Below, piece after piece: positions 56,786 through 64,000 of a stretch of DNA of 64,000 bases; the first letter of the stretch is position 1; each line of letters starts with the position of its first letter. Under the pieces are notes generated by a model, which saw only the letters and a program-made list of their open reading frames with translations, searched no databases and had not been told where the DNA came from. Source of the stretch: Intestinimonas massiliensis (ex Afouda et al. 2020) (GTDB lineage: Bacteria; Bacillota; Clostridia; Oscillospirales; Oscillospiraceae). The stretch covers positions 193,454 to 257,453 of the forward strand of contig NZ_LN869529.1 of the NCBI RefSeq assembly GCF_001244995.1, in the 5' to 3' direction. Both the position numbers and the translations under genes were made by a program.

Positions 56786-57024
56786 GCCCCCCATCCCCAA
56801 AGAGGGACGAAAGGCAAGCCTTCCGCGGTACCACCCGCATTTCCACGCCCCGGTCCCGGGCGCAGACACTTCAACCACCATAACGGATGGAACCCGTCCG
56901 CGTCTTTCCCCGCGGCCGCTCCCGGGCGAACCAAGCGCGTTCCTCATGGGGCGGCTTTCAGCCGGTGACCGTCCCTCTCTGCCTGACGAACTGTGCGCTA
57001 TTTTCCCGTTCTCAGCGTTTCTAT
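56786..57024 (-). ncRNA. T-box leader of pheS-pheT
   Basis: Minus-strand leader with the canonical T-box core GGTGGTACCGCGG (near 56838-56822). A 13-bp terminator stem with wobble pairs (56815-56786) and six T lie downstream. Stem I has the AG-bulge-like GGCTGAAAGCC and a TTC triplet (56930-56928), followed by GCC and CGGGAGC, in the specifier-loop position. TTC is a Phe codon, so uncharged tRNA-Phe should allow read-through into pheS. Confidence 0.9.
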
Positions 57025-57030
57025 CTTGCA

Positions 57031-57059
57031 TTTATACCACATCGGCCGGAAAATTGCAA
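57031..57059 (-). promoter_or_regulatory. Promoter of the pheS T-box transcript
   Basis: Minus-strand -35 TTGCAA (57059-57054) and -10 TATAAA (57036-57031), 17-bp spacer. Confidence 0.75.
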
Positions 57060-57081
57060 GATGAAATTGAATGTTCATGGC

Positions 57082-57110
57082 TTGCGGCGGGACGTGTTCC
57101 GCATTATAAT
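57082..57110 (+). promoter_or_regulatory. Promoter of second MATE gene and nnr-alr genes
   Basis: -35 TTGCGG (57082-57087) and -10 TATAAT (57105-57110), 17-bp spacer, back to back with the pheS promoter. Confidence 0.7.
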
Positions 57111-57137
57111 GGACGGGTACATTCTGAGAAGAAACGA

Positions 57138-58532
57138 GTGGATTCGGTGAAACAAAGGCGTGACCGGACGGAGCTGCTGCTCCGGGAGCCCAATTTGTAC
57201 AAGGCCTTTCTGATTCTGGCTCTGCCGGTGTTCGGGGCCAACTTTATGAAGGCCTTCAACGAGCTGGTGGACACCTATTTCATCGGCCAGATCGCCAACT
57301 CCGTGGCCGCCCAGGCGGGCGTTTCGCTGTCCTGGCCCCTGCTGAATATCTTCGCCTCCTTCCAGGCGGGCTTCGGCGTGGCGGGGGTGGCGGTGGTCAG
57401 CCAGCTTTTGGGTGCCGGAGAGCGGGAGCGGGCCCGGGATAACGCCGGGGTGCTGCTCCTGGTGTCGGTGGTGCTGGGGGCCGTCCTCAACCTGCTGCTG
57501 TATCTGGCTGCGCCGGGGGTCATGGCTCTGATGGGAGCGTCCGGGGATGTGCTGGCGTGCAGCGTGTCCTATCTGCGGGTGCGCTCCTTTGAACTGACAT
57601 TTACCTTCATTTTTGCCGCATTCCAGGCCATCCGCCAGGCCCAGGGGGACACGGTGACCCCGGTGGTGCTCTCGGTGAGCGCCGTAATGCTCAACATCGT
57701 CCTCACCGCCGTCCATGTGCGCGTCCTGGGGCTGGGGGTGTTCGGCGCGGGCCTGGCCACCGCGGCGGGCAACGCCGTCATCGTGCCCGTCTGCCTGTAT
57801 CTGCTGTTCGACCGGCGGCAGGCGCTCTTCCTGGACAGACGCCACCTGCGGCTGCAGTGGCCCCTGTTCCGGCGGCTCACCGCCGTGGCCGCCCCGGCGG
57901 CGGCCAGCCAGGCCCTCAGCTCTCTGGGCTTTCTGGTGCTGCAGGCCGTCATCCTCAGTTACGGCGACCACGTCACCGCCGCCTTCAGCATCGGCAACAA
58001 GGTGTCCAACCTGCTGCTCATGCCGGTGCTGGCCATGGGCTCGGTGCTGGCGGCCTACGTGGGGCAGAACATCGGCGCGGGCAACGGGGAGCGGGCCCGG
58101 CGGGCCTATCTGGTCAGCCGGAATGTGGGGCTGCTCGTCTCCATCGCCGGGAGCCTGCTGCTCTTCCCCCTGCGGGGGGTGCTGGTGACCGCCCTGACCA
58201 ACGACTCTGCCACCCAGGCCGCCGCTTGGGAGTATATGTTCTGGGTGCTGCTCACCCAGCCGCTCATGTCTCTGTTCCAAAACTATCTGGGTGTGTTCAA
58301 CGGCTCCGGGAACACCCGGTTTTCCTTCCTCATGGCCACCGCACGGCTGTGGATCATCCGCTTGCCCCTCATCCTCCTGTTCAAGCTTTTTACCAACGTG
58401 GGCAGTACGGGCATCTGGTACGCCATGGTCCTCAGCAACTTTATCATCCTCATCGTGGGCGCCCTGCTGTTCCGCCGGGTGAGCTTCACCCCTATGGACG
58501 CGGTGCAGGCCGCCGCGGAGCCCACTTCATAA
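57138..58532 (+). CDS. MATE family efflux transporter
   Basis: A 12-helix MATE transporter of about 464 residues. N-terminal signature: LILALPVFGANFMKAFNELVDTYFIGQIANSVAAQAG; second-half repeat near residue 235 (VAAPAAASQALSSLGF). It is not a close copy of the MATE protein at 25503-26843. Start is uncertain: GTG codons at 57138 and 57147 are both in frame, about 21 and 30 bases after the predicted transcription start, with weak ribosome sites. nnr follows after 13 bp. Confidence 0.88.
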   Translation: MDSVKQRRDRTELLLREPNLYKAFLILALPVFGANFMKAFNELVDTYFIGQIANSVAAQAGVSLSWPLLNIFASFQAGFGVAGVAVVSQLLGAGERERARDNAGVLLLVSVVLGAVLNLLLYLAAPGVMALMGASGDVLACSVSYLRVRSFELTFTFIFAAFQAIRQAQGDTVTPVVLSVSAVMLNIVLTAVHVRVLGLGVFGAGLATAAGNAVIVPVCLYLLFDRRQALFLDRRHLRLQWPLFRRLTAVAAPAAASQALSSLGFLVLQAVILSYGDHVTAAFSIGNKVSNLLLMPVLAMGSVLAAYVGQNIGAGNGERARRAYLVSRNVGLLVSIAGSLLLFPLRGVLVTALTNDSATQAAAWEYMFWVLLTQPLMSLFQNYLGVFNGSGNTRFSFLMATARLWIIRLPLILLFKLFTNVGSTGIWYAMVLSNFIILIVGALLFRRVSFTPMDAVQAAAEPTS

Positions 58533-58545
58533 GGAGGCGCATGGT

Positions 58546-60075
58546 ATGCAATGGATCTCCAGCGCACGGGAGATGCGGGAGCTGGACCGCTCCGCCATCG
58601 GGGAGCGGGGAATCCCCTCCACGCGGCTGATGGAGGCCGCCGCCCGGGCGGTGGCGGAAGAGGCGGCCGCTCTGGCAGGTGAGAATCGGAGGGCCGCCGT
58701 CTTCTGCGGCAGCGGCAACAACGGTGGCGACGGCGTGGCCGCCGCCCGGTTCCTGCTGGAGCGGGGAATTTCGGTCCGGTGCTTTCTGGTGGGAGGGCGG
58801 GACAAGCTCACCGCCGATACCGCGGAGATGGAGCGCCGCCTGGGGGCCGCCGGCGGCGTGCTGGAGGCCTTCGATCCCGCCGACCCGGAGCAGACGGCCT
58901 GGGCCATGGGGGCCGGGGTGCTGGTGGACGCCCTCTTCGGCATCGGCCTGACCCGACCGGTGACCGGGGCCTTCCGCACCGCCATCGAGCGGATGAACGC
59001 CAGCCCCGCCCCGACCCTGGCGGTGGACCTGCCCAGCGGGGTGGAGACCGACACCGGTGCGGTGCTGGGCGCCGCGGCAGAGGCGGCGGTCACCGTCACC
59101 TTCACGGCGGCCAAGCCGGGCCACTATCTGGGAGAGGGAGGCGCCCTCTGCGGCAGGCTGTCCGTGGTCTCCATCGGTATCCCGGAGGACCTGACCGCCG
59201 CCGTGCCCAAGCCGGTTTGGGCGATGGGCCCCGGGGACCTGCCCCTGCCCCGCCGGCGGCGGGACAGCCACAAGGGGGACTACGGCAGGGACTATATCCT
59301 GGCGGGCAGCCGGGGCTACACCGGCGCGCCGGTACTGGCGGCCCGAGGGGCGCTGCGGTCGGGGGCGGGTCTGGTCACCCTGGCGGTGCCGGAGGACATC
59401 TATCCCATCGTGGCCGTCAAGTGTGACGAAGTCATGCCCAAGCCCCTGCCCGCCGACGGGGAAGGGGGCCTCTCCGCCGGGGCTCTGGCCCAGGTGCGCA
59501 CCGACCTGGCGGGGAAGAGCGCTGCCCTGGTGGGGCCCGGCCTGGGCCGCGGCGCGGGAGCCGCCGCTTTGACGGCGGCGGTGCTGGAGGGGGCGGCGTG
59601 CCCCGTGGTGCTGGACGCCGACGGTCTAAACGCCGTTTCCGGGCATATAGATAGGTTGGACGCCCGGGCGGGGACGGGCCGGCTGACCGTGCTCACCCCC
59701 CACGACGGGGAGTTTGCCCGCCTGACCGGGGCAATGCCCGGGGCGGACCGGCTGCGGACGGCCCGGGACTTTGCCGGGGCCCACGGCTGTATCCTGGTCC
59801 TGAAGGGGCACCGTACCATCACCGCCTTCCCGGACGGGAGGGCCTTCGTCAACACCACCGGCAACCCGGGCATGGCCAAGGGGGGCAGCGGGGACGCGCT
59901 GGCGGGGGTGATCCTGTCTCTGCTGGGCCAGGGGCTGGCGCCGGAGCAGGCGGTCCCGGCGGCGGTGCTGTACCATGGCCTGGCCGGGGACCTGGCGGCG
60001 GAGGAGCGGGGGGAGTACGGCATGACCCCCATGGATCTGGTGGAGAAGCTGCCCGCGGCCCTCAGACACTTTTAG
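58546..60075 (+). CDS. nnr: Bifunctional NAD(P)H-hydrate epimerase / dehydratase
   Basis: Repairs hydrated NAD(P)H. The N-terminal YjeF_N domain (residues 1-210, with GSGNNGGDGVAAARFL near 57) epimerises the hydrate. The C-terminal carbohydrate-kinase-like domain (from about 225) dehydrates it using ADP; NTTGNPGMAKGGSGDALAG near 440 is its signature. The 509-residue length is that of the fused enzyme. AAGGAGG lies 8 bases before the ATG. It is followed by a lipoprotein gene and alr in the same direction, as is common for nnr-alr neighbourhoods. Confidence 0.95.
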   Translation: MQWISSAREMRELDRSAIGERGIPSTRLMEAAARAVAEEAAALAGENRRAAVFCGSGNNGGDGVAAARFLLERGISVRCFLVGGRDKLTADTAEMERRLGAAGGVLEAFDPADPEQTAWAMGAGVLVDALFGIGLTRPVTGAFRTAIERMNASPAPTLAVDLPSGVETDTGAVLGAAAEAAVTVTFTAAKPGHYLGEGGALCGRLSVVSIGIPEDLTAAVPKPVWAMGPGDLPLPRRRRDSHKGDYGRDYILAGSRGYTGAPVLAARGALRSGAGLVTLAVPEDIYPIVAVKCDEVMPKPLPADGEGGLSAGALAQVRTDLAGKSAALVGPGLGRGAGAAALTAAVLEGAACPVVLDADGLNAVSGHIDRLDARAGTGRLTVLTPHDGEFARLTGAMPGADRLRTARDFAGAHGCILVLKGHRTITAFPDGRAFVNTTGNPGMAKGGSGDALAGVILSLLGQGLAPEQAVPAAVLYHGLAGDLAAEERGEYGMTPMDLVEKLPAALRHF

Positions 60076-60093
60076 AAGGGGAGGACGTAGCCC

Positions 60094-60714
60094 GTGCGCA
60101 TGAAGAGACTGTGCGCACCAATGATGACCCTCTGCCTGCTGCTGGCCGCCTGCGGCGGCGGGAGCGGGGGCAGGGGAGACGAGGAGCTGGCCCTGGACAT
60201 CCGAGCGGAGTACCTGGGCATGGCGACCTGCGCCGCCACGGCGGAGATCACCGCCGACTACGGCCAGCGGGTGTATGTGTTTACGCTGGAACTGCAGTAT
60301 ACGAAGGGCGGGGAGACGGTGCTGACCGTCACCGCGCCGGAGGACATCGCGGGAGTGACGGCCCGGCTCAAGGACGGCGCGGCCACCCTGGAATACGACG
60401 GGGCCAGCCTGGAGACGGGGGAGCTGGACGGCCAGGGGCTCTCCCCGGTGAGCGCCCTGCCGGCCCTACTGAACGCCGTCCAGACGGGCTTCATCGCCGA
60501 GGTGGGCCGGGAGGACCTGGATGAGACGGCCACCCTGCGGATCTGCTGCCGGGACCCGGAGCAGGCCCCGGGCGCCGGCGTGGAGACGGCGGTGTGGTTC
60601 GATTTGGATACCCACGGCCTGGTGCAGGGAGAGATCTCGGTGGACGGGGCCCGGGTGATCCTGTGCCGGTTTACCCAGTTTACCATGGAGCCGGCCACAC
60701 AACAGGAAGGATAG
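60094..60714 (+). CDS. Lipoprotein of unknown function
   Basis: A 206-residue protein with signal peptide and lipobox LLAAC (Cys20), then a Gly-rich linker and a beta-rich domain. Features are AEITADYGQRVYVFTLELQY and LSPVSALPALLNAVQTG, recalling LolA-like lipid-binding folds. The resemblance is by eye. GTG start at 60094 (GAGG 9 bases upstream), with an ATG two codons later as alternative. It is 18 bp after nnr and 6 bp before alr, so co-transcribed. Confidence 0.7.
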   Translation: MRMKRLCAPMMTLCLLLAACGGGSGGRGDEELALDIRAEYLGMATCAATAEITADYGQRVYVFTLELQYTKGGETVLTVTAPEDIAGVTARLKDGAATLEYDGASLETGELDGQGLSPVSALPALLNAVQTGFIAEVGREDLDETATLRICCRDPEQAPGAGVETAVWFDLDTHGLVQGEISVDGARVILCRFTQFTMEPATQQEG

Positions 60715-60720
60715 ACCGAT

Positions 60721-61845
60721 ATGAGTGACGCACAGATGAGAACGTGGGCGGAGATCGACCTGGGCCGCCTGAAGCACAACTACACCGCCCTGCGGGAGCA
60801 GCTCGCCCCGGGATGCCGATTCGTGGGTGTGGTGAAAGCCAACGCCTACGGCCACGGGGCGGTCCCCGTGGCCCAAAAGCTGGAGGAGTGGGGGGCGGAC
60901 TACCTGGCGGTGGCCTGCCTGGAGGAGGCCGCCGAGCTGCGGCAGGCCGGGGTCCGCGCCCCCATCCTGATCCTGGGCGTCACCCTGCCCCGGTACGCCG
61001 GGGAGCTGCTGGCGTGGGACGCCGCCCAGGCGGTGGGGGACCTGGAGACCGGCCGGGCCCTGTCCGCCGCGGCGGTGGCGGCGGGCCGAACGCTTACCAT
61101 CCATGTGAAGGCGGACACTGGCATGTCCCGGCTGGGCTTCCTCTGTGACGAGGCCCATCTGGACCATGCCGCCGGGGAGATTGCCGCGCTGTGCGCCCTG
61201 CCGGGGCTGCGGGTGGAGGGCATCTTCACTCACTTCTCCGACGCCGACGGCTGCGAGGCATACACCATGCGCCAGTTCACCCGGTTCCTGGACCTGCTGG
61301 ACAAGCTGTCCGCCCGGGGGGTGACCTTTGAAATCCGTCATTGCGCGGCCAGCGCCGCTATGTTAAACTATCCCTGTACCCATCTGGATATGGTCCGCCC
61401 CGGCATCGCCCTGTACGGCCACTATCCGGCCCCGGGCATGGAGTACACCTGCCCGCTCCTGCCGGTGATGACACTCAAGACCCGGGTGGCGGCGGTGCGG
61501 GACCTGCCCGCCGGGACCTGCGTCAGCTACGGCCGGACCGCCACCTTGGCGCGGGACAGCCGCCTGGCGGTGCTGCCGGTGGGCTACGGCGACGGCTATT
61601 TCCGCCTGTTTTCCAACGGCCAGCCGGTGGCCATCCGGGGGAAAAAGGCCCCGGTGGTGGGCCGGGTATGCATGGACCTGACCATGGTGGACGTTACCGA
61701 CATCCCCGGCGTTATCCCCGGGGACGAGGCGGTGCTCTACGGTGACGCCGCCCCCGTGGAGGACGGAGCCGACCGGGCCGGAACCATCCAGTACGAGCTG
61801 CTCTGCGACGTGTCGCCCCGGGTACCCCGGGTCTATCTGGACTGA
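60721..61845 (+). CDS. alr: Alanine racemase
   Basis: Interconverts L- and D-alanine for peptidoglycan. The 374-residue PLP enzyme has the cofactor Lys39 in VKANAYGHG and the second catalytic Tyr in CVSYGRTA (near residue 270). The barrel domain is followed by the beta C-terminal domain (VLPVGYGDGY, VGRVCMDLTMVDV). It is followed, after a 200-bp gap, by the mazF-type gene, a common Firmicute order. Confidence 0.96.
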   Translation: MSDAQMRTWAEIDLGRLKHNYTALREQLAPGCRFVGVVKANAYGHGAVPVAQKLEEWGADYLAVACLEEAAELRQAGVRAPILILGVTLPRYAGELLAWDAAQAVGDLETGRALSAAAVAAGRTLTIHVKADTGMSRLGFLCDEAHLDHAAGEIAALCALPGLRVEGIFTHFSDADGCEAYTMRQFTRFLDLLDKLSARGVTFEIRHCAASAAMLNYPCTHLDMVRPGIALYGHYPAPGMEYTCPLLPVMTLKTRVAAVRDLPAGTCVSYGRTATLARDSRLAVLPVGYGDGYFRLFSNGQPVAIRGKKAPVVGRVCMDLTMVDVTDIPGVIPGDEAVLYGDAAPVEDGADRAGTIQYELLCDVSPRVPRVYLD

Positions 61846-61920
61846 GGTGGCGGCCTCCGCGCTCCGCGCATAGAATGGCACGGGGGAGTCCCGCAGGAGC
61901 GGCGGCGGGGGCGAAAACTC

Positions 61921-61949
61921 TTCCTGATATTTGAAGGGATGTGTATAAA
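61921..61949 (+). promoter_or_regulatory. Possible promoter of mazF
   Basis: TTCCTG (61921-61926) and TATAAA (61944-61949), 17-bp spacer. GGCGGCGGG and CCCGCCGCC flank it and could pair. The rest of the 200-bp alr-mazF gap contains no antitoxin-like ORF. Confidence 0.35.
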
Positions 61950-62046
61950 TCCCGCCGCCCCGTGGGAGAATCATAGTGACCGCGTTACATAGGGCTTGCC
62001 CTCCCTGTGACGTTGGTGACTATCTTCCAGCGGAGTGTGAGCATGA

Positions 62047-62412
62047 GTGGACAACAGCGTGAAGCGCGGAGATATCTTTTATGCCGATCTGAGCCCGGTG
62101 GTGGGCAGCGAGCAGGGCGGGGTACGCCCGGTGCTCATCGTACAGAATGACACCGGGAACCGGCACAGTCCCACCGTCATCGCGGCAGCCATCACCTCAC
62201 AGACCGGCAAGGCGAAGCTCCCCACCCACATCGAGCTGTCCGCCCGGAGCTATGGTCTGCCCAAGGACTCGGTGGTCCTGCTGGAGCAGATCCGGACCCT
62301 GGATAAGAAGCGGCTGCGCGAAAAAATGGGCAAGCTGGACGACAAGCTGATGCACCAGGTGGACTCGGCCATCGCGGTGAGCTTTGGGCTCCATCCGGAG
62401 CAGTTGATCTGA
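62047..62412 (+). CDS. mazF: MazF/EndoA family mRNA endoribonuclease toxin
   Basis: A 121-residue PemK/MazF fold protein that cleaves mRNA at short sequences. Signatures: [27 protein letters not shown] at the N-terminus, the catalytic Thr region in AAAITSQ, and [13 protein letters not shown] near residue 78. The GTG at 62047 has GCGGAG 11 bases upstream; an ATG 4 bases earlier is in another frame. Usually an antitoxin (ndoAI/MazE type) precedes it, but none is visible between alr and this gene. A strong terminator follows. Confidence 0.93.
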   Translation: MDNSVKRGDIFYADLSPVVGSEQGGVRPVLIVQNDTGNRHSPTVIAAAITSQTGKAKLPTHIELSARSYGLPKDSVVLLEQIRTLDKKRLREKMGKLDDKLMHQVDSAIAVSFGLHPEQLI

Positions 62413-62419
62413 AGCGTGG

Positions 62420-62451
62420 GGGCCGCCCGAACGGCGGCCCTCCCCCTTTTT
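62420..62451 (+). terminator. Terminator after mazF
   Basis: An 8-bp GC-rich perfect stem (62420-62427 / 62433-62440), then CCCCC and TTTTT. Confidence 0.8.
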
Positions 62452-62470
62452 GACCTAGGAGGTTTTACGG

Positions 62471-63013
62471 ATGAGAAAAAGCAGGACCAGACGTATTTTG
62501 GCGGCTGTGCTGGCGGTGGGAGCGGCGGCGGTGTTTCTGGGGGCGTCCCAGGGGACCCAGACCGACCCGCTGGTGACCATGAGCTACATAAACGAAGTGA
62601 CGGCGCCCCAGATTCTCTCCGACGTAGATGCCAGACTGGACCAGCGGGAGCAGGCGCTGGTGGACCGGCTGGACGCCTCCATCGCCCGGTACGAGCGGGA
62701 CATGGAGCAGAAGCTGTCCGGCTCGGCTGGGACGGGCACGGCGGGGACCTCCTCCGCCTTTACGGTGGTGAATGTGGCGGCGGGTCGGCAGCTCACCGGC
62801 GCCACCGGCTTCGAGTTCCTGCTGCGCTCCGGCTCGGCCACTGCGGTGGCGGCCTCGGCCCCGGGGCTCATCGATACCACCGGCGGCGGCACCCTGGCCT
62901 CCGGCGGGGCGGTGGAGCCCAACCACCTCTATCTCACCACGGCCGAAGGCAGGGGCCTGAAGGCCGTCACCGACCTCACCGTGCTGGTCCGGGGGAGCTA
63001 TACCCTAACCTGA
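62471..63013 (+). CDS. Secreted/anchored protein of unknown function
   Basis: A 180-residue protein. An N-terminal basic stretch plus hydrophobic segment (residues 10-27) is a signal anchor or signal peptide without lipobox Cys. It is followed by a predicted coiled coil (about 45-80, VDARLDQREQALVDRLDASIARY) and a Gly/Ala/Thr-rich beta domain (TVVNVAAGRQLTGATGFEFLLRSG). Similar short proteins occur in many Clostridia without known function. AGGAGG lies 5 bases before the ATG. Confidence 0.65.
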   Translation: MRKSRTRRILAAVLAVGAAAVFLGASQGTQTDPLVTMSYINEVTAPQILSDVDARLDQREQALVDRLDASIARYERDMEQKLSGSAGTGTAGTSSAFTVVNVAAGRQLTGATGFEFLLRSGSATAVAASAPGLIDTTGGGTLASGGAVEPNHLYLTTAEGRGLKAVTDLTVLVRGSYTLT

Positions 63014-63028
63014 ATGGAATGGAGCGGA

Positions 63029-63060
63029 AAAACACCCGGGACATCTGTCCCGGGTGTTTT
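63029..63060. terminator. Bidirectional terminator between secreted-protein gene and rrf2
   Basis: A perfect 15-bp stem (63029-63043 / 63046-63060) with AAAA and TTTT ends. Confidence 0.92.
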
Positions 63061-63074
63061 GGCGTGTGGACCGT

Positions 63075-63506
63075 TCAGATTACGTAGTCGTTTCCCGGCT
63101 GGGTGGAGGCCGCCAGGTCGGCCAGCGTGATGCCGTCGAAGAAGTCCTGGATCAGGCCGTCCAGCTTCCGCCACATGGGCAGGGTGCGGCACTGGGCCAT
63201 GCGGGGGCATTCGATGGGCTCCTGCTCCAGGCAGGCCACCGGTGCCAGACTGCCCTCCGTCAGACGCAGGATGCTGCCCACCGTATACTGCTCCGGCACT
63301 CTGGTCAGGCGGTATCCGCCCCCCTTGCCCCGCAGGCCGGTCAGGAACTTGTGCTTGACCAGGACCTTGAGGATGCTCTCCAGGTATTTTTCCGAGATAT
63401 CCTGCCGCTCCGCGATCTCCTTCAGAGGGAGATAGCCCTCGGCCTGGTGCTCCGCCATGTCCACCATAACGCGCAGGGCATAGCGCCCCTTGGTCGAGAT
63501 CATCAT
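63075..63506 (-). CDS. Rrf2 family transcriptional regulator with Fe-S cysteines
   Basis: A 143-residue winged-helix repressor of the Rrf2/IscR family. The DNA-binding region is RYALRVMVDMAEH through GLRGKGGGYRLTR (the conserved wing). Three cysteines (92, 100, 106) are placed like the [2Fe-2S] ligands of IscR, though the first spacing is 7 rather than 5 residues. It could sense Fe-S status or oxidative stress. The ATG at 63506 has GGGAGGG upstream; the frame to 63602 is not coding. Autoregulation is likely, since a palindrome overlaps its promoter. Confidence 0.9.
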   Translation of the reverse strand: MMISTKGRYALRVMVDMAEHQAEGYLPLKEIAERQDISEKYLESILKVLVKHKFLTGLRGKGGGYRLTRVPEQYTVGSILRLTEGSLAPVACLEQEPIECPRMAQCRTLPMWRKLDGLIQDFFDGITLADLAASTQPGNDYVI

Positions 63507-63526
63507 GTGGATCGCCCTCCCTTTCT

Positions 63527-63566
63527 TATATAAACCCATTATATAGCCAGGTAAATAGGAAATCAA
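63527..63566 (-). promoter_or_regulatory. Promoter and candidate operator of the rrf2 gene
   Basis: Minus-strand -35 TTGATT (63566-63561) and -10 TATAAT (63543-63538), 17-bp spacer. TATATA repeats at 63527-63532 and 63540-63545, 7 bases apart, overlap the -10 and start region. Confidence 0.6.
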
Positions 63567-63606
63567 CGGGGCTGCTGCAAAAATTTTCGCTCCCCGGAAC
63601 ATACAG

Positions 63607-63630
63607 CAGGAGCCCCATGCGGGGCTCCTG
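63607..63630 (-). terminator. Hairpin after DUF5317 gene
   Basis: A perfect 10-bp stem (63607-63616 / 63621-63630) with a 4-nt loop, 12 bases past the stop, with no strong T run. Confidence 0.55.
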
Positions 63631-63642
63631 TCACAGCGAGGA

Positions 63643-63999
63643 TTATCCGGTTGTAAGCCACATGGGCAGGCGGGAAGGCCGCATACAGGCCATCAGGCAG
63701 AAAAAGACGCCCGCAGCCAGCAGAATGTCGCCCAGGCTGGCCAGACCGCCGAACAGCGGCAGGGGGCAGTAGAGGATGTCACCTAAAAACAACAGCCGGG
63801 TGGACGCGTCGGCGGCGCGGTACATGGGAATCTCCCCGGCCAGCAGGGCGGCCGCCCCCTGCTCGGAGAGCAGCGCCGCGGCCCAGGAGGCCACGGGCAT
63901 CCTCCAGCCGTTGGCGGCGATGACCGCCAGATTGCACGCTCCGCCGGCCCCCACCAGGAGGCAGGTTTTTTTCAGATGCCGGTTTTGCCACAAAAAGAG
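63643..63999 (-). CDS. DUF5317 family membrane protein (5' end outside window)
   Basis: The last 119 codons of a membrane protein cut by the window edge. Visible motifs are LAVIAANGWRMPV, LLFLGDILYCPLPLFG and SLGDILLAAGVFF, the characteristic order of DUF5317 proteins of about 170-200 residues. The TTG at 63993 is inside the frame and unlikely to be the start. Function unknown. Confidence 0.75.
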   Translation of the reverse strand, partial: LFLWQNRHLKKTCLLVGAGGACNLAVIAANGWRMPVASWAAALLSEQGAAALLAGEIPMYRAADASTRLLFLGDILYCPLPLFGGLASLGDILLAAGVFFCLMACMRPSRLPMWLTTG

Positions 64000-64000
64000 G

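Overview
The window is chromosomal DNA from a high-GC, spore-forming Firmicute. It most resembles the Oscillospirales group around Flavonifractor, Intestinimonas and Lawsonibacter, though that placement is by protein character and was not tested. The basis is low-GC-type promoters (TTGACA/TATAAT with 16-18 bp spacing), strong AGGAGG ribosome sites, a Phe T-box leader, IreB, an Rrf2 regulator, a YtvI-like sporulation permease, ClpC, many Gram-positive lipoproteins and an SLH protein. No rRNA, tRNA, CRISPR, phage or transposase gene was seen.

Layout. 1-15 kb, mostly minus strand: a cut-off DUF3842 gene; a zinc/manganese ABC transporter (znuA-znuC-znuB) read into a metallo-hydrolase and glycerol kinase; a membrane protein; an aconitase-family hydratase; a K+-dependent membrane pyrophosphatase next to the TrkA/TrkH potassium system; and a YtvI-like permease. 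15-24 kb: an ACT-domain regulator, homoserine dehydrogenase and aspartokinase, then a patatin phospholipase, the polyphosphate pair ppk/ppx and an Fe-S aldo/keto reductase. 24-33 kb: two paralogous lipoproteins flanking a MATE pump, then an acetyltransferase and a two-gene 2-hydroxyacyl-CoA dehydratase/activase unit. 33.0-34.6 kb is an AT-rich island with a decayed gene, a small membrane protein and a lipoprotein, none of which I can assign to a family. 34.7-44 kb: DUF4358 lipoprotein, clpC, ferredoxin, brnQ, SLH protein, esterase, and a condensation-like acyltransferase with its zinc-ribbon membrane partner.

44.4-52.6 kb is a complete arginine pathway in one direction, argG-H-C-J-B-D-F. ArgJ recycles the acetyl group, so no argA is needed. 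ArgR-type palindromes precede argG, and argG is followed by a diverged second copy of its own 3' end. 52.6-64 kb: ireB, T-box-controlled pheS-pheT, a second MATE pump, nnr, a lipoprotein, alanine racemase, a MazF toxin without a visible antitoxin, a secreted protein, an Fe-S Rrf2 repressor and a DUF5317 gene cut by the window edge.

Most of the window is ordinary core metabolism. The features most worth a second look are the AT-rich island at 33.0-34.6 kb, the argG tail duplication, the hairpin-rich leader before the patatin gene, the extra OB-like segment in PheT, the apparent CTG start of the acyltransferase, the unannotated 59-residue ORF overlapping clpC, and the internal start in lysC.
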